DNA of 45,951 bases from Comamonadaceae bacterium (GCA_027486495.1 JAIXOZ010000037.1:1-45951); one strand, 5' to 3'; numbered from the stretch's first letter, positions 17,868 through 27,866 are shown. A program made the numbers and translations. Notes: generated by a model from the letters alone, not told the origin.

Positions 17868-19157
17868 ATGAAGACTCTACAGGAATGGCTCGACTGGTGC
17901 GAGCAGCTACACCCCGTGGCCATTGACATGGGGCTGGATCGCGTGAAAACCGTGGCCGACAACATGGGGCTGCATTTTGACTGCCCCGTTATCACCGTGG
18001 CAGGCACCAATGGCAAGGGCTCGACCTGCGCCATGCTTGAAGCCGTGCTGCTGCAAGCGGGTTATCGCACAGGCGTTTACACCTCACCGCATCTGGTGCA
18101 CTTCGAAGAGCGTTGCCGTTTGCATGGTGAGTCGGCCTCGGCCGAGGCCTTTGCCCAAGCGTTTGCCGCTGTCGAGGCGGTGCGCGGCGATGTCAGCCTG
18201 ACTTATTTCGAGTTCAGTACCCTGGCGATCCTTCACCTGATGGCCAAGTCCAATCTTGACGTGGCCATTTTGGAAGTGGGATTGGGTGGTCGCCTGGATG
18301 CGGTCAACATCGTCAACGCCGATTGCGCGGTGATCACCAGCATCGATCTGGACCACATGGCCATCTTGGGCAAAGACCGCGAGAGCATTGGTTTGGAGAA
18401 GGCGGGCATCATGCGTGCCGGGCGGCCGGTGATCGTGAGCGACCCGGTGCCGCCGCAAAGCGTGATCGACCATGCGGCTTCCGTTGGCGCTGATCTGTGG
18501 CTGTTTGGCCGGGATTTCAATTTTTCGGGTGACAAGCAGCAGTGGGCTTGGGCGGGGCGCGAACGCCGCTACAGCGGCATGGCCTACCCGGCCTTGCGCG
18601 GGGCCAATCAGTTGATCAACGCCTCGGGTGTGCTGGCGGCGCTTGACGCCCTGCGCCAGCGTATCCCCGTCACGGCCCAGGCCGTGCGCAACGGTTTGGC
18701 CATGGTCGAGCTGCCCGGACGCTTTCAGATCGTGCCAGGGCAGCCTGTTTTGGTGCTGGATGTTGCGCACAACCCCCATTCGGTGGCGGCGCTGGCGGCC
18801 AACTTGGATGCCATGGGCTTTTACCCGACCACGCACGCGGTGATGGGGGCCATGGCGGACAAGGACTTGTTGCCCATGCTCCAAAAAGTCAACCCAATGA
18901 TTGACCGGTGGTATTTTACAGATTTGCCACTGCCCAGGGCAGCCAAAGCCAAGGATTTGCAGCAAGCCTGGGCCGCGCAAAACCAGCGCGCTGATGCCAG
19001 CAGCAGTGTGCATGTCGACCCTATGCGGGCCCTGCAGGCGGCCATCGACGTCGCAGACCCGGCTGATAGAATTGTTGTCTTTGGCTCTTTTTATACCGTT
19101 GGCGGTGTTTTGCAAGAGGGTATTCCCCGAATGCAATCCAAACACCTCAGCCCTTGA
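17868..19157 (+). CDS. folC: Dihydrofolate synthase / folylpolyglutamate synthase
   Basis: The 429-residue Mur-ligase-type protein has the P-loop VAGTNGKGSTCAMLEAVL (near residue 43), YFEFSTLAILHL and LEVGLGGRLDAVN in the central domain, and LDVAHNPHSVAALAANL in the C-terminal domain. It adds glutamate to dihydropteroate and to tetrahydrofolates. It opens the co-directional run folC-SPOR-cvpA-purF-metZ-gltX, an order seen in Burkholderiales. Confidence 0.96.
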   Translation: MKTLQEWLDWCEQLHPVAIDMGLDRVKTVADNMGLHFDCPVITVAGTNGKGSTCAMLEAVLLQAGYRTGVYTSPHLVHFEERCRLHGESASAEAFAQAFAAVEAVRGDVSLTYFEFSTLAILHLMAKSNLDVAILEVGLGGRLDAVNIVNADCAVITSIDLDHMAILGKDRESIGLEKAGIMRAGRPVIVSDPVPPQSVIDHAASVGADLWLFGRDFNFSGDKQQWAWAGRERRYSGMAYPALRGANQLINASGVLAALDALRQRIPVTAQAVRNGLAMVELPGRFQIVPGQPVLVLDVAHNPHSVAALAANLDAMGFYPTTHAVMGAMADKDLLPMLQKVNPMIDRWYFTDLPLPRAAKAKDLQQAWAAQNQRADASSSVHVDPMRALQAAIDVADPADRIVVFGSFYTVGGVLQEGIPRMQSKHLSP

Positions 19158-19166
19158 GCACTTGCC

Positions 19167-19946
19167 ATGGCGTTTTTCAAGTTCCGTTTTCCGGGTCAAG
19201 CGGCCTCATCCCCAGCCTCGGCCGAAACGGTCGCGCCCGGATCAGGCGAAAGCATCGAGTTGGTGCGTCGACGCGCTCGCCATCGCTTGATTGGTGCCGT
19301 GGTTCTGGTGCTGCTCGCTGTGGTCGGCTTTCCTTTGTTGTTTGACACGCAACCGCGCCCGGTGGCGGTAGACACCCCGATCTTGATTCCGGATCGCCCC
19401 ACCAGTGCCAATTTGAAAGTGACGCCGGCCTTGCCCCCGGAAGCAAGCCCTGCCAAACCCTTGTTGCCCGCCGCCAATCCTTTGCCCTCGCTGGAGGGCT
19501 TGGATGCCAAAGAGGAAGCGGTTCAAGCCGCCAAACCTGCGCCCGCGGATGAACTCAAGCCAGTGCAAGAGCCTGCACCCAAGCCGCAAGTGGTCAAGTC
19601 CGAAGTCAAGCCCGCACCCAGCAAAACCGACAAGACGGAAGCCGTGGCCAAAGCCAAAGACGACGGTAACAAAGCCCTTGCTTTGCTCGAAGGCATGCCT
19701 CCTGCAGCCAAAGCTGAGCGGCATGTGGTGCAGGTCGGTGCCTTCAGTGATCCGGCTAAGGTGCGCGAAGTGCGCCGCAAGTTGGAACAAGCGGGCTTGA
19801 TCACCTTCACGCAAGTGGTGGAGACCCCTGACGGCAAATCCACGACTAGGGTTCGGGTGGGACCCTTCAGCAGCCGTGAGGAGGCTGACAAAGTCGCGGC
19901 CAGGGTTCGCAAACTCGACTTCTCACCAGCCGTCTTGAGGATCTGA
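19167..19946 (+). CDS. SPOR-domain cell-division-type membrane protein (DedD-like)
   Basis: The 259-residue protein has a short cytoplasmic basic region, one membrane segment (about residues 41-59), a long linker rich in Pro, Lys and Ala (about 60-180) and a C-terminal SPOR domain (about 180-259: ERHVVQVGAFSDPAKVREV, then TRVRVGPFSSREEADKVAAR). SPOR domains bind denuded septal peptidoglycan, so it should sit in the inner membrane with the domain in the periplasm at the division site, like DedD. Starts 9 bases after folC, and its stop is one base from the cvpA start. Confidence 0.9.
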   Translation: MAFFKFRFPGQAASSPASAETVAPGSGESIELVRRRARHRLIGAVVLVLLAVVGFPLLFDTQPRPVAVDTPILIPDRPTSANLKVTPALPPEASPAKPLLPAANPLPSLEGLDAKEEAVQAAKPAPADELKPVQEPAPKPQVVKSEVKPAPSKTDKTEAVAKAKDDGNKALALLEGMPPAAKAERHVVQVGAFSDPAKVREVRRKLEQAGLITFTQVVETPDGKSTTRVRVGPFSSREEADKVAARVRKLDFSPAVLRI

Positions 19947-19947
19947 T

Positions 19948-20442
19948 GTGGCACTCGCCCTGACCGACTGGATTTTGTTGGCGGTTTTGCTGGCCTCCAT
20001 GTTGGTGGGTTTGTGGCGCGGCTTGGTTTACGAGGTCTTGTCACTGGCGGGGTGGATGGCTGCTTTCATTTTGGCGCAGTGGTTGGCCGCTGATGTCGTG
20101 GCTTTTTTGCCTTTTCTCAAACAAGCAGCGGCGCAGGTGCAGTACGCGGTGGCCTTTGCCTTGGTGTTTGTTGCGTCCTTGTTTGCGGCCGGGTTGTTGT
20201 CTTGGTTGGTTAAAAAATTGGTGGAAACCGTCGGTTTGCGTCCGGTGGACAGGGCGCTCGGTGGCATTTTTGGTTTGGCGCGCGGCGTGGTGCTTTTGTT
20301 GGCCTTGACGGTGGTCTTGCAGTTGCTGGGTTTCTCGCAAGAGGACTGGTGGCGCGGGGCTGTGGGGCCGACCTGGCTGGAATTCACACTCAAGGGCCTC
20401 AAGCCCCTCTTGCCACAAGCCTTTGTCGATTATTTGCCTTGA
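19948..20442 (+). CDS. cvpA: CvpA family inner-membrane protein
   Basis: The 164-residue protein has four membrane segments (near residues 5-25, 27-48, 64-86 and 103-123) and the CvpA signatures DWILLAVLLASMLVGLWRGL and RPVDRALGGIFGLARGVVLL. It starts with GTG at 19948; the ATG two bases upstream is in another frame and meets a stop at once. CvpA is needed for colicin V export and more generally for envelope tolerance, and commonly precedes purF, as here (40 bases). Confidence 0.93.
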   Translation: MALALTDWILLAVLLASMLVGLWRGLVYEVLSLAGWMAAFILAQWLAADVVAFLPFLKQAAAQVQYAVAFALVFVASLFAAGLLSWLVKKLVETVGLRPVDRALGGIFGLARGVVLLLALTVVLQLLGFSQEDWWRGAVGPTWLEFTLKGLKPLLPQAFVDYLP

Positions 20443-20482
20443 ACATTTCCGGGCGCAGCGATTTTTTGAACGGATAAAAAGT

Positions 20483-21997
<1,515 letters not shown>

Positions 21998-22006
21998 AAA
22001 GCTGAC

Positions 22007-23218
22007 ATGACTGACACCTCAAAACTTGACGACCTGCACATCGAAACCCTCGCGGTTCGATCTGCTGTGGAGCGCAGCCAATATGGCGAAAACTCTGAAG
22101 CGCTTTACCTGACCAGCGGCTATGTGCAGCCCACTGCCGCTGCCGCTGCCGCCCGATTTGCGGGCGATGAGGAAGGCTACACCTATGGCCGCTATGGCAA
22201 CCCCACAGTTTCTAGCATGGAAATGCGGCTGGCGGCACTCGAAGGCACAGAAGCTGCGATGGGCACGGCCTCGGGCATGTCCGCCATTTTGATGATGTGC
22301 ATGGGCTTGCTCAAAGCGGGCGACCATGTGGTGTGCTCGCGCTCTATGTTTGGCTCGACCATCAAGTTGATCGGTTCGGACCTCGCCAAATTCGGCGTGG
22401 AGTCCAGCTTTGTCTCTCAGACCGACTTGAAAGAGTGGCAAGCCGCCATCCGCCCCAATACCCGGCTGTTTTTTGCCGAAACGCCCACCAATCCCCTGAC
22501 CGAGGTGTGCGACATTCAGGCTTTGGCCGACATGGCGCACAACGCAGGCGCTTTGTTTGCGGTGGACAATTGCTTTGCCACGCCGGCCTTGCAACGCCCC
22601 GTGGCCATGGGGGCCGACATCATCATGCATTCGGGCACCAAGTACCTCGATGGCCAAGGCCGTGTGATGGCGGGGGCCCTGTGCGCGCCACAGCAAATGA
22701 TCACCGAAAAGTTTTTACCCGTGCTCAAAAGCGGTGGGATGACGCTGGCGCCCTTCAACGCCTGGGTGGTGCTCAAAGGGCTGGAAACACTGGACCTGCG
22801 CATGCGTGCGCAAACCGCTCGTGCCCAAATCTTGGCCGAATGGCTGGAAAAGCACCCTTCGGTGGCTCGCGTCCACTACCCCGGCCTGGCCAGCCATCCA
22901 CAGCACGACTTGGCCATGCGCCAGATGTCGGGTTTGGGCGGTGCGGTCTTGTCCTTTGATGTCAAAGCCGACGGCCCCGAGCAATCCCGCGCACGCGCAT
23001 TCCATGTGCTCGATTCGATGCAAATGCTGTCTTTGTCCACCAATCTGGGGGACACCAAAACCCTGGTTGCCCACCCAGCCAGCACCTCACACGGTCGTTT
23101 GACCGAGGCCCAGCGTCAAGCTGCCGGCATTGGCCAAGGCCTGATCCGCGTGGCCGTTGGCCTGGAATACCCGCAAGACATCCAAAAAGACCTCTCTCGT
23201 GGTCTCGATACCCTTTGA
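22007..23218 (+). CDS. metZ: O-succinylhomoserine sulfhydrylase
   Basis: The 403-residue PLP enzyme of the Cys/Met metabolism family has [20 protein letters not shown] near the N-terminus, [20 protein letters not shown], the PLP lysine K212 in [12 protein letters not shown], and TLGFN-like [20 protein letters not shown] near the C-terminus. It converts O-succinylhomoserine and sulfide to homocysteine (direct sulfhydrylation). The purF-metZ pairing supports the MetZ label over cystathionine gamma-synthase. It starts 9 bases after purF and one base before the gltX start. Confidence 0.93.
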   Translation: MTDTSKLDDLHIETLAVRSAVERSQYGENSEALYLTSGYVQPTAAAAAARFAGDEEGYTYGRYGNPTVSSMEMRLAALEGTEAAMGTASGMSAILMMCMGLLKAGDHVVCSRSMFGSTIKLIGSDLAKFGVESSFVSQTDLKEWQAAIRPNTRLFFAETPTNPLTEVCDIQALADMAHNAGALFAVDNCFATPALQRPVAMGADIIMHSGTKYLDGQGRVMAGALCAPQQMITEKFLPVLKSGGMTLAPFNAWVVLKGLETLDLRMRAQTARAQILAEWLEKHPSVARVHYPGLASHPQHDLAMRQMSGLGGAVLSFDVKADGPEQSRARAFHVLDSMQMLSLSTNLGDTKTLVAHPASTSHGRLTEAQRQAAGIGQGLIRVAVGLEYPQDIQKDLSRGLDTL

Positions 23219-23219
23219 T

Positions 23220-24614
23220 ATGACGACACCCTCACGTACCCGCACCCGTTTTGCCCCATCGCCCACAGGTTTCATTCATCTGGGCAATATCCGCTCGGCT
23301 TTGTACCCTTGGGCCTTTGCCCGAGCCACCGGCGGCGACTTCATTTTGCGCATCGAAGACACCGACCTCGACCGCTCCACACAAGCGTCTGTGGACGTGA
23401 TCATCGAAGGCATGGCTTGGTTGGCGCTGAACCACGACGAAGGCCCTTTTTATCAAATGCAACGCATGGACCGCTACAAGGCGGTACTGGCGGAATTGAT
23501 TGCTGCGGGTCATGTCTACCCTTGTTACATGAGCATGGCAGAGCTCGACGCTTTGCGCGAGCACCAGATGGCCAACAAGGAAAAGCCCCGTTATGACGGC
23601 ACTTGGCGTCCGGCCGAGGGCAAAACGCTGCCGGCTGTTCCTGATGGTGTGAAGCCCGTGCTGCGCTTCAAGAACCCTATCGGCGGCTTGGTCGCTTGGG
23701 ACGACAAAGTCAAAGGCCGCATCGAGATCAGCAACGACGAGCTCGATGACCTGGTGATCGCTCGGCCGGACGGCACACCCACCTACAACTTCTGTGTGGT
23801 GGTGGACGACATCGACATGCAGATCACGCATGTGATCCGTGGCGACGACCATGTGAACAACACACCACGGCAGATCAACATCTTCAAAGCCTTGGGCCAA
23901 GAGCCCCCGGTCTATGCCCACCTGCCCACTGTGCTCAACGAGCAGGGCGAGAAGATGAGCAAGCGAAACGGTGCCAAGGCCGTGACGGCCTACCGCGATG
24001 AAGGTTACTTGCCTGACGCCATGGTCAACTACCTGGCGCGTTTGGGTTGGAGTCACGGTGACGATGAAATCTTCAGCCGGTCGCAATTCCTCGAATGGTT
24101 CAACTTGGACCACTTGGGCCGCAGCGCCGCGCAGTTTGACGAAGCCAAACTCAAATGGGTCAACGCCCAACACCTTAAAGCCATGAGCGATGACGCGTTG
24201 GCCCAGCACGTTCAGCCATTCCTAACCCAATTGGGTGTGGTGGCCGATGAGCGACTGGCCAATATCTGCGGACTCTTCAAAGACCGTTGCGACACGCTCG
24301 TGGTCTTGGCCCAATGGATCTCGGTCTTCTATCTGGACGTGGTGCCCAATCCAGAAGAAAAAGCGCAACATGTGACCGATGCGGTCAAACCGGCCCTGGC
24401 CGTGTTGGCCGGTAAGCTCGCCACATGCGCGTGGGACAAGGCGACGATTGCTGCGGCCATCAAGGAAACTTTGGGCGAGACCGGCCTCAAAATGCCTCAA
24501 ATTGCCATGCCGGTTCGTGTGTTGGTGATGGGCACATCGCAGACGCCATCGCTGGATGCTGTGCTTGCTTTGAGTCAAAGAGAAAAAATTCTGCAGCGTT
24601 TGAAAAACGCCTGA
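23220..24614 (+). CDS. gltX: Glutamyl-tRNA synthetase
   Basis: The 464-residue class I synthetase has the HIGH-type motif in [19 protein letters not shown] and the KMSKR motif at residues 245-249. The start at ATG 23220 is one base after the metZ stop. It charges tRNA-Glu, whose gene lies 190 bases downstream. The promoter of the tRNA cluster appears to begin within the last codons of this gene. Confidence 0.97.
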   Translation: MTTPSRTRTRFAPSPTGFIHLGNIRSALYPWAFARATGGDFILRIEDTDLDRSTQASVDVIIEGMAWLALNHDEGPFYQMQRMDRYKAVLAELIAAGHVYPCYMSMAELDALREHQMANKEKPRYDGTWRPAEGKTLPAVPDGVKPVLRFKNPIGGLVAWDDKVKGRIEISNDELDDLVIARPDGTPTYNFCVVVDDIDMQITHVIRGDDHVNNTPRQINIFKALGQEPPVYAHLPTVLNEQGEKMSKRNGAKAVTAYRDEGYLPDAMVNYLARLGWSHGDDEIFSRSQFLEWFNLDHLGRSAAQFDEAKLKWVNAQHLKAMSDDALAQHVQPFLTQLGVVADERLANICGLFKDRCDTLVVLAQWISVFYLDVVPNPEEKAQHVTDAVKPALAVLAGKLATCAWDKATIAAAIKETLGETGLKMPQIAMPVRVLVMGTSQTPSLDAVLALSQREKILQRLKNA

Positions 24615-24629
24615 ATTTCTGTCTATAAT
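24599..24629 (+). promoter_or_regulatory. Promoter of the tRNA-Ala/Glu/Asp cluster
   Basis: TTGAAA at 24599-24604 and a perfect TATAAT at 24624-24629, 19 bases apart, precede the tRNA cluster by about 60 bases. The -35 element lies inside the end of gltX. Confidence 0.6.
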
Positions 24630-24689
24630 TCAAGTCTCGACACCAACGAGGCATAACGGTCAAGCAGCAATGCTAAACGTTGTACCAAA

Positions 24690-24765
<76 letters not shown>

Positions 24766-24803
24766 AAGTGTCGAGAAGATTCGAAAGAATCAGTCCAGGT
24801 TAT

Positions 24804-24879
24804 GACCCTATCGTCTAGAGGCCTAGGACATCACCCTTTCACGGTGAGTACCGGGGTTCGAATCCCCGTAGGGTCGCCA
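24804..24879 (+). tRNA. tRNA-Glu (anticodon TTC)
   Basis: A 76-base cloverleaf: acceptor GACCCTA/TAGGGTC, anticodon stem TCACC/GGTGA with loop CTTTCAC, T-arm CCGGG-GTTCGAAT-CCCCG region, and an encoded GCCA end. It lies 38 bases after tRNA-Ala, in the same transcript. Confidence 0.97.
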
Positions 24880-24936
24880 AGTTTTGTAGCACTTGGTTGG
24901 TTTGCATCAGCAAGCTGACAAAAGTTACAGCTACCA

Positions 24937-25013
24937 GGAGTGGTAGTTCAGTTGGTTAGAATACCGGCCTGTCACGCCGGGGGTCGCGGGTTCGAGTCCC
25001 GTCCACTCCGCCA
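24937..25013 (+). tRNA. tRNA-Asp (anticodon GTC)
   Basis: A 77-base cloverleaf: acceptor GGAGTGG/CCACTCC, anticodon stem CCGGC/GCCGG with loop CTGTCAC, T-loop TTCGAGT, and an encoded GCCA end. Last tRNA of the cluster, followed 7 bases later by a strong terminator. Confidence 0.97.
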
Positions 25014-25020
25014 AAATGAA

Positions 25021-25052
25021 AAGCCTAAGTAGTTTTCTACTTAGGCTTTTTT
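25021..25052 (+). terminator. Strong rho-independent terminator of the tRNA cluster
   Basis: AAGCCTAAGTAG-TTTT-CTACTTAGGCTT is a perfect 12-bp stem with a 4-base loop, followed by a T run to 25052. It directly follows tRNA-Asp. Confidence 0.93.
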
Positions 25053-25185
25053 GCTGTTGGCACGGTTTGAACAACTCTTACTGGCCCTGAAAAAGGTCGT
25101 TTGTCAGTCAGCCTCAATGAGGGCTAGACGAGGTGAACATACTTGCAGTAAGCTCCAAAGCTTTTCCGATAACTCCTTGTCAGTC

Positions 25186-25647
25186 ATGGACAGTTTGCTT
25201 CCCGCCATTCCAGCCAAACGCTACTTCACCATCGGTGAGGTGGGCGAGCTGTGTGGCGTCAAGCCACACGTCTTGCGCTACTGGGAGCAAGAGTTCACGC
25301 AACTGCGTCCGGTCAAGCGCCGCGGTAACCGCCGCTATTACCAACGACACGAAGTGATGATGATCCGCAGAATACGCGGTCTCTTGTACGACCAAGGCTT
25401 CACCATCAGCGGTGCTCGCAACAAGTTGATGGAGTTGACCCAGAGCGAACGCCAGCTCATGCGCTCGGGTGCGTTTTTAGATGAAATGCTGGAAGACAAC
25501 AGTGCTGAAATGGAGGCCTCAGCCGACTTGTCACAAGACGATGATGCGAAGCACCTGGAAACCCCACGACCCTCTCTGGCTGGTTTGGAATCGGGCTTCT
25601 CGGTGCATCAAGAGCTTTTGCAAATTCGCGCGTTGCTGACTGTCTGA
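25186..25647 (+). CDS. MerR-type HTH transcriptional regulator
   Basis: From ATG 25186 the protein has 153 residues with an N-terminal MerR HTH and wing: RYFTIGEVGELCGVKPHVLR (residues 12-31) and YWEQEFTQLRPVKRRGNRRY. The usual C-terminal effector part is short, acidic and without metal-binding cysteines. In many Burkholderiales a near-identical protein is encoded right after ihfA and just before tRNA-Pro; here tRNA-Pro follows as expected but no ihfA lies upstream. The frame stays open upstream to the terminator, but the conserved start MDSLLPAIPAKRYF supports 25186. Target genes unknown. Confidence 0.85.
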   Translation: MDSLLPAIPAKRYFTIGEVGELCGVKPHVLRYWEQEFTQLRPVKRRGNRRYYQRHEVMMIRRIRGLLYDQGFTISGARNKLMELTQSERQLMRSGAFLDEMLEDNSAEMEASADLSQDDDAKHLETPRPSLAGLESGFSVHQELLQIRALLTV

Positions 25648-25665
25648 ACAAGACCTGATTCAGGC

Positions 25666-25671
25666 TATAAT
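25666..25671 (+). promoter_or_regulatory. -10 element of tRNA-Pro
   Basis: A perfect TATAAT lies 12 bases before the tRNA-Pro gene. No convincing -35 box is visible at the usual distance. Confidence 0.5.
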
Positions 25672-25682
25672 TTGAGACTTGT

Positions 25683-25759
25683 CGGCGTGTAGCGCAGCCT
25701 GGTAGCGCACTTGCATGGGGTGCAAGGGGTCGCGAGTTCGAATCCCGCCACGCCGACCA
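25683..25759 (+). tRNA. tRNA-Pro (anticodon GGG), integration site
   Basis: A 77-base cloverleaf: acceptor CGGCGTG/CACGCCG, anticodon stem CTTGC/GCAAG with loop ATGGGGT, encoded ACCA end. The 3' half (from 25709) is repeated 6326 bases downstream at 32035-32085, which marks it as the attachment site of the integrative element. The gene stays intact because the element supplies the 3' part. Confidence 0.97.
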
Positions 25760-25763
25760 TTTA
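25709..25763 (+). repeat. attL: tRNA-Pro 3'-end direct repeat, left copy
   Basis: The 55 bases starting ACTTGCATGGGGTGCAAGGG and running through the CCA end to TTTA are matched at 32035-32089 with one difference (C at 25731, A in the other copy). This repeat brackets an integrase-bearing segment. Confidence 0.92.
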
Positions 25764-25777
25764 TTCCTAATGAAATC

Positions 25778-25815
25778 AACGGGTTACAGCTCACAAGGCT
25801 GTGACCCGTTTCTCT
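25778..25815 (+). terminator. tRNA-Pro terminator (element-borne copy)
   Basis: AACGGGTTACAGC (25778-25790) pairs with GCTGTGACCCGTT (25798-25810) over 13 bp with one T-G pair, followed by a T-rich tract. A diverged copy lies at 32104-32139 past the right attachment site. Confidence 0.85.
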
Positions 25816-25835
25816 TTGTGCGTTAAGCTTCTGAT

Positions 25836-25858
25836 ATTGCCCCCCTAATTGCCCCCCT
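25836..25858. repeat. Element end repeat, left copy (two TTGCCCCCC units)
   Basis: Two ATTGCCCCCCT units with a 12-base period, identical over 23 bases to 31877-31899 at the other end of the element and in the same orientation. The placement, close inside each junction, fits arm-type binding sites of the integrase. Confidence 0.75.
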
Positions 25859-25961
25859 TTGTTATCAATTGGGATTTTGCGATAGGCTTGATGATGCACT
25901 TCAGCACTATGAATTGGCTTGGCTCTTTCACTACCACTGGGGTATGTTGCTCCCTCAACCC

Positions 25962-26511
25962 AAGCAACAAATTGCCTGTGTGCGGAGTTTTGGCCGTCCC
26001 GTCACGGAACTTGCAGCCTTGCAGAAGGCCATATTCACCTTTGCTTGCCGAGCTGCCGAAAAATTGCGAAAGCAGGGCAGCCACGCTTGGGTATTGATGG
26101 TGCTCAACCGTACCAGCTCGTTTCGAGAGCGAGGCGCTTAGTACAGCGGGTATCGACTGTTCAACATGTTGGAGTCAAGCAGCGACAGCGCTGCACTTAC
26201 TCAAGGCGGACTGGCAGCGCTACAAGCGATTTACAGGCAATGTTTCAATTTCGCCAAGGCAGAGGTGATGCTGATGGATTTGAGCTCAACCAATCGGCAT
26301 CAATACAGTCTGGACTTGTGTCCAGAGGATGATGCCAGCCGATGGTGTTGGATGTCGGCGATGGAGGGTTCAATCGCCGGTTTGGACGGAGTAATGTGAC
26401 ATTAGCGACTAAAGGTGTGGCTTCTTCAGCCAACACTGATCCACAAAGCAGGAGCGTCGAACACCGCGTTACACCACACGCTGGGAAGAGTTGATGACTG
26501 TGAAATGTTGA
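25962..26511 (+). pseudogene. umuC: Decayed umuC remnant (C-terminal part of DNA polymerase V catalytic subunit)
   Basis: Pieces of a UmuC C-terminus can be read in changing frames: KQQIACVRSFGRPVTELAAL and ACRAAEKLRKQG (25962-26080), then an in-frame TAG at 26139, then LAALQAIYRQCFNFAKAEVM (from about 26208), then after a frameshift NRRFGRSNVTLATKGV, and after another RYTTRWEELMTVKC ending at the stop 26509-26511. The polymerase palm and finger domains are absent, so this is not functional. The order of the pieces matches the UmuC C-terminal/DUF4113 region. It lies inside the integrative element, so it was probably carried cargo that lost its function. Confidence 0.8.
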
Positions 26512-26779
26512 AGTTCAAAGTCACTCACCATATTGACCTATGGCCTGATTGAAGGGCTCTAAACAGGAGCACGGTGTGCGGCCGTGAGCTTGTATACGCG
26601 CTGCGACCATCAAAGATTTGCAGTGAGACCCGATCGCAGTCTTGATTGCTCGAACCCCACTACAACCCCACTACCTGTTTATGACGGGTTGTTCTTGTGA
26701 TGGTCTCGCATAGTGTTTTGGACAAAAGATGTGCTGTAAATTAATATACAAAATATATAATAAAAAATTTTACAATTAT
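26512..26779. other. AT-rich gene-free stretch
   Basis: No reading frame with recognisable character is seen on either strand. The right part (26735-26780) is strongly AT-rich, mostly TA and A/T runs, and lies beyond the 3' end of the lipoprotein gene. Confidence 0.5.
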
Positions 26780-27136
26780 TTAGTAAGTTGTGCAATCAAC
26801 TCTGTCGCCCCTTCTTTGGCAAGAAGTTCGTGTTGAGTTTAGTTGTGGCTGTGGTGGTTGTGAGAACTGCCGCATCCGGTCAAGGCTTTTGTCATAGGCG
26901 TCGTCAGCGGCTCTGCGAGCGTTAGAAACATTGCCGTACTTCCAACAATTCAAGCCTCGCTTTTTTATTTCTGCTTCTCTTTCATCATGCCAAATATTTA
27001 TGGATGGTAAATTCATCCACTCTAAGCACAACGCACCATCACTCTGAGCTCGAAATTTGGCTTGCATTTCCTGTGATGATGCACAACCACCCAGAATCAA
27101 TGGCGTGGTTAGAAATATCAACAAAAACTTTTTCAT
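26780..27136 (-). CDS. Small putative lipoprotein of unknown function
   Basis: The 118-residue protein begins MKKFLLIFLTTPLILGGCAS, a lipoprotein signal with the lipobox LGGC and acylated Cys18, so it should be anchored to the envelope. The mature part has CLEWMNLPS, EIKKRGLNCWKYGN and a Gln/Pro-rich stretch before a C-terminus with two cysteines (TSCQRRGDRVDCTTY). The CxxW-type cysteine near LNCW and the paired tail cysteines could form disulfides. The gene is AT-richer than the flanking chromosome. No family function is known to me. Confidence 0.65.
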   Translation of the reverse strand: MKKFLLIFLTTPLILGGCASSQEMQAKFRAQSDGALCLEWMNLPSINIWHDEREAEIKKRGLNCWKYGNVSNARRAADDAYDKSLDRMRQFSQPPQPQLNSTRTSCQRRGDRVDCTTY

Positions 27137-27230
27137 CGTTATCCTTTTTGTACGTCAAGATTTAAAGGCAACAAGCCAAAAACTCATGAGTCATTTGCTG
27201 CGGTTTCACTGTTACCAACAGATGATTTGA

Positions 27231-27242
27231 GTTAAATTTAAC
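27231..27242. promoter_or_regulatory. Palindromic candidate operator before the XRE gene
   Basis: GTTAAATTTAAC is a perfect 12-bp palindrome 37 bases before the XRE gene start. Self-regulation by the encoded HTH protein would be typical, but is inferred. Confidence 0.35.
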
Positions 27243-27279
27243 GTGGTTTAAAGTCTCCCACGCTGCGATTCTTGTGTCA

Positions 27280-27558
27280 ATGCAGGAGCGCAAAAAACCA
27301 ACACCGGGACGACCACAAGGGGCCAAGACCTTTGACCCTGCACCTGCGTTGGCATTTGGTTCTGCGGTCCGGCAAATGCGACTCGACATGGGGTTGTCAC
27401 AGGAAGAGTTGGCAAGTGCAGCTCATGTGGAGCGTTCTCACATGGGCAAGATTGAGCGTGGGGAGCACATGCCCAACTTTTTGCTGATCCTTAGGCTTGC
27501 AAAGGCGCTAATGATTTCCCCTGGGACATTAGTAGACAGGGCGGTTGAACTTATGTGA
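27280..27558 (+). CDS. XRE-family HTH regulator
   Basis: From ATG 27280 the protein has 92 residues with a central XRE/Cro-type helix-turn-helix: FGSAVRQMRLDMGLSQEELA, SAAHVERSHMGKIERGEHMP and LAKALMISPGTLVDRAVEL, a compact single-domain regulator. An in-frame GTG lies two codons upstream. The N-terminus (ERKKPTPGRPQGAKTF) is basic and proline-rich, resembling an AT-hook-like GRP motif. It is the only plus-strand gene that looks intact in the element and probably controls element functions. It is divergent from the lipoprotein gene. Confidence 0.82.
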   Translation: MQERKKPTPGRPQGAKTFDPAPALAFGSAVRQMRLDMGLSQEELASAAHVERSHMGKIERGEHMPNFLLILRLAKALMISPGTLVDRAVELM

Positions 27559-27866
27559 CACCAGTAGGGCACACCTGAGGAGGCTTTACGCAAATACTTT
27601 CACCCATAGCGATGAATCCATGCTGGAGCTGTCGCTGACAAATCTCTTCGACGAGGGGCCATCGATGTCGGGCAGCTACCATTTTCACTGATGTTGCATG
27701 CCACTCCTCCTAGTCTAGCTGCTGGCCATTCACACCCTTTTTTTAATACTTATTTTCTATGATTGGAACTTGTTCCAATCTCAGGTCCAAGAATGTAGAT
27801 TCCCGTGGATCGAAATCCATGGGTACAACGTCGAAGCCACTACCAGTTCACCAGCAAGCATTGGCG
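27559..27866. other. Gene-free stretch downstream of the XRE gene
   Basis: No convincing gene is seen in these 308 bases. One plus-strand frame from 27578 to about 27690 reads like coding sequence (THSDESMLELSLTNLFDEGP) but has no start or ribosome site, so it may be a remnant. A small hairpin TGGAT-CGAA-ATCCA occurs near 27810. Confidence 0.4.

Noticed and set aside
25836-25858. C-rich repeats considered as the start of a CRISPR array
   Set aside because: There are only two units at each end with a 12-base period and no spacers; they are element end repeats.
27578-27690. Frame reading THSDESMLELSLTNLFDEGP that looked like part of a transposase
   Set aside because: There is no start codon, no match I can name and no surrounding terminal repeats; it may be a remnant but cannot be assigned.
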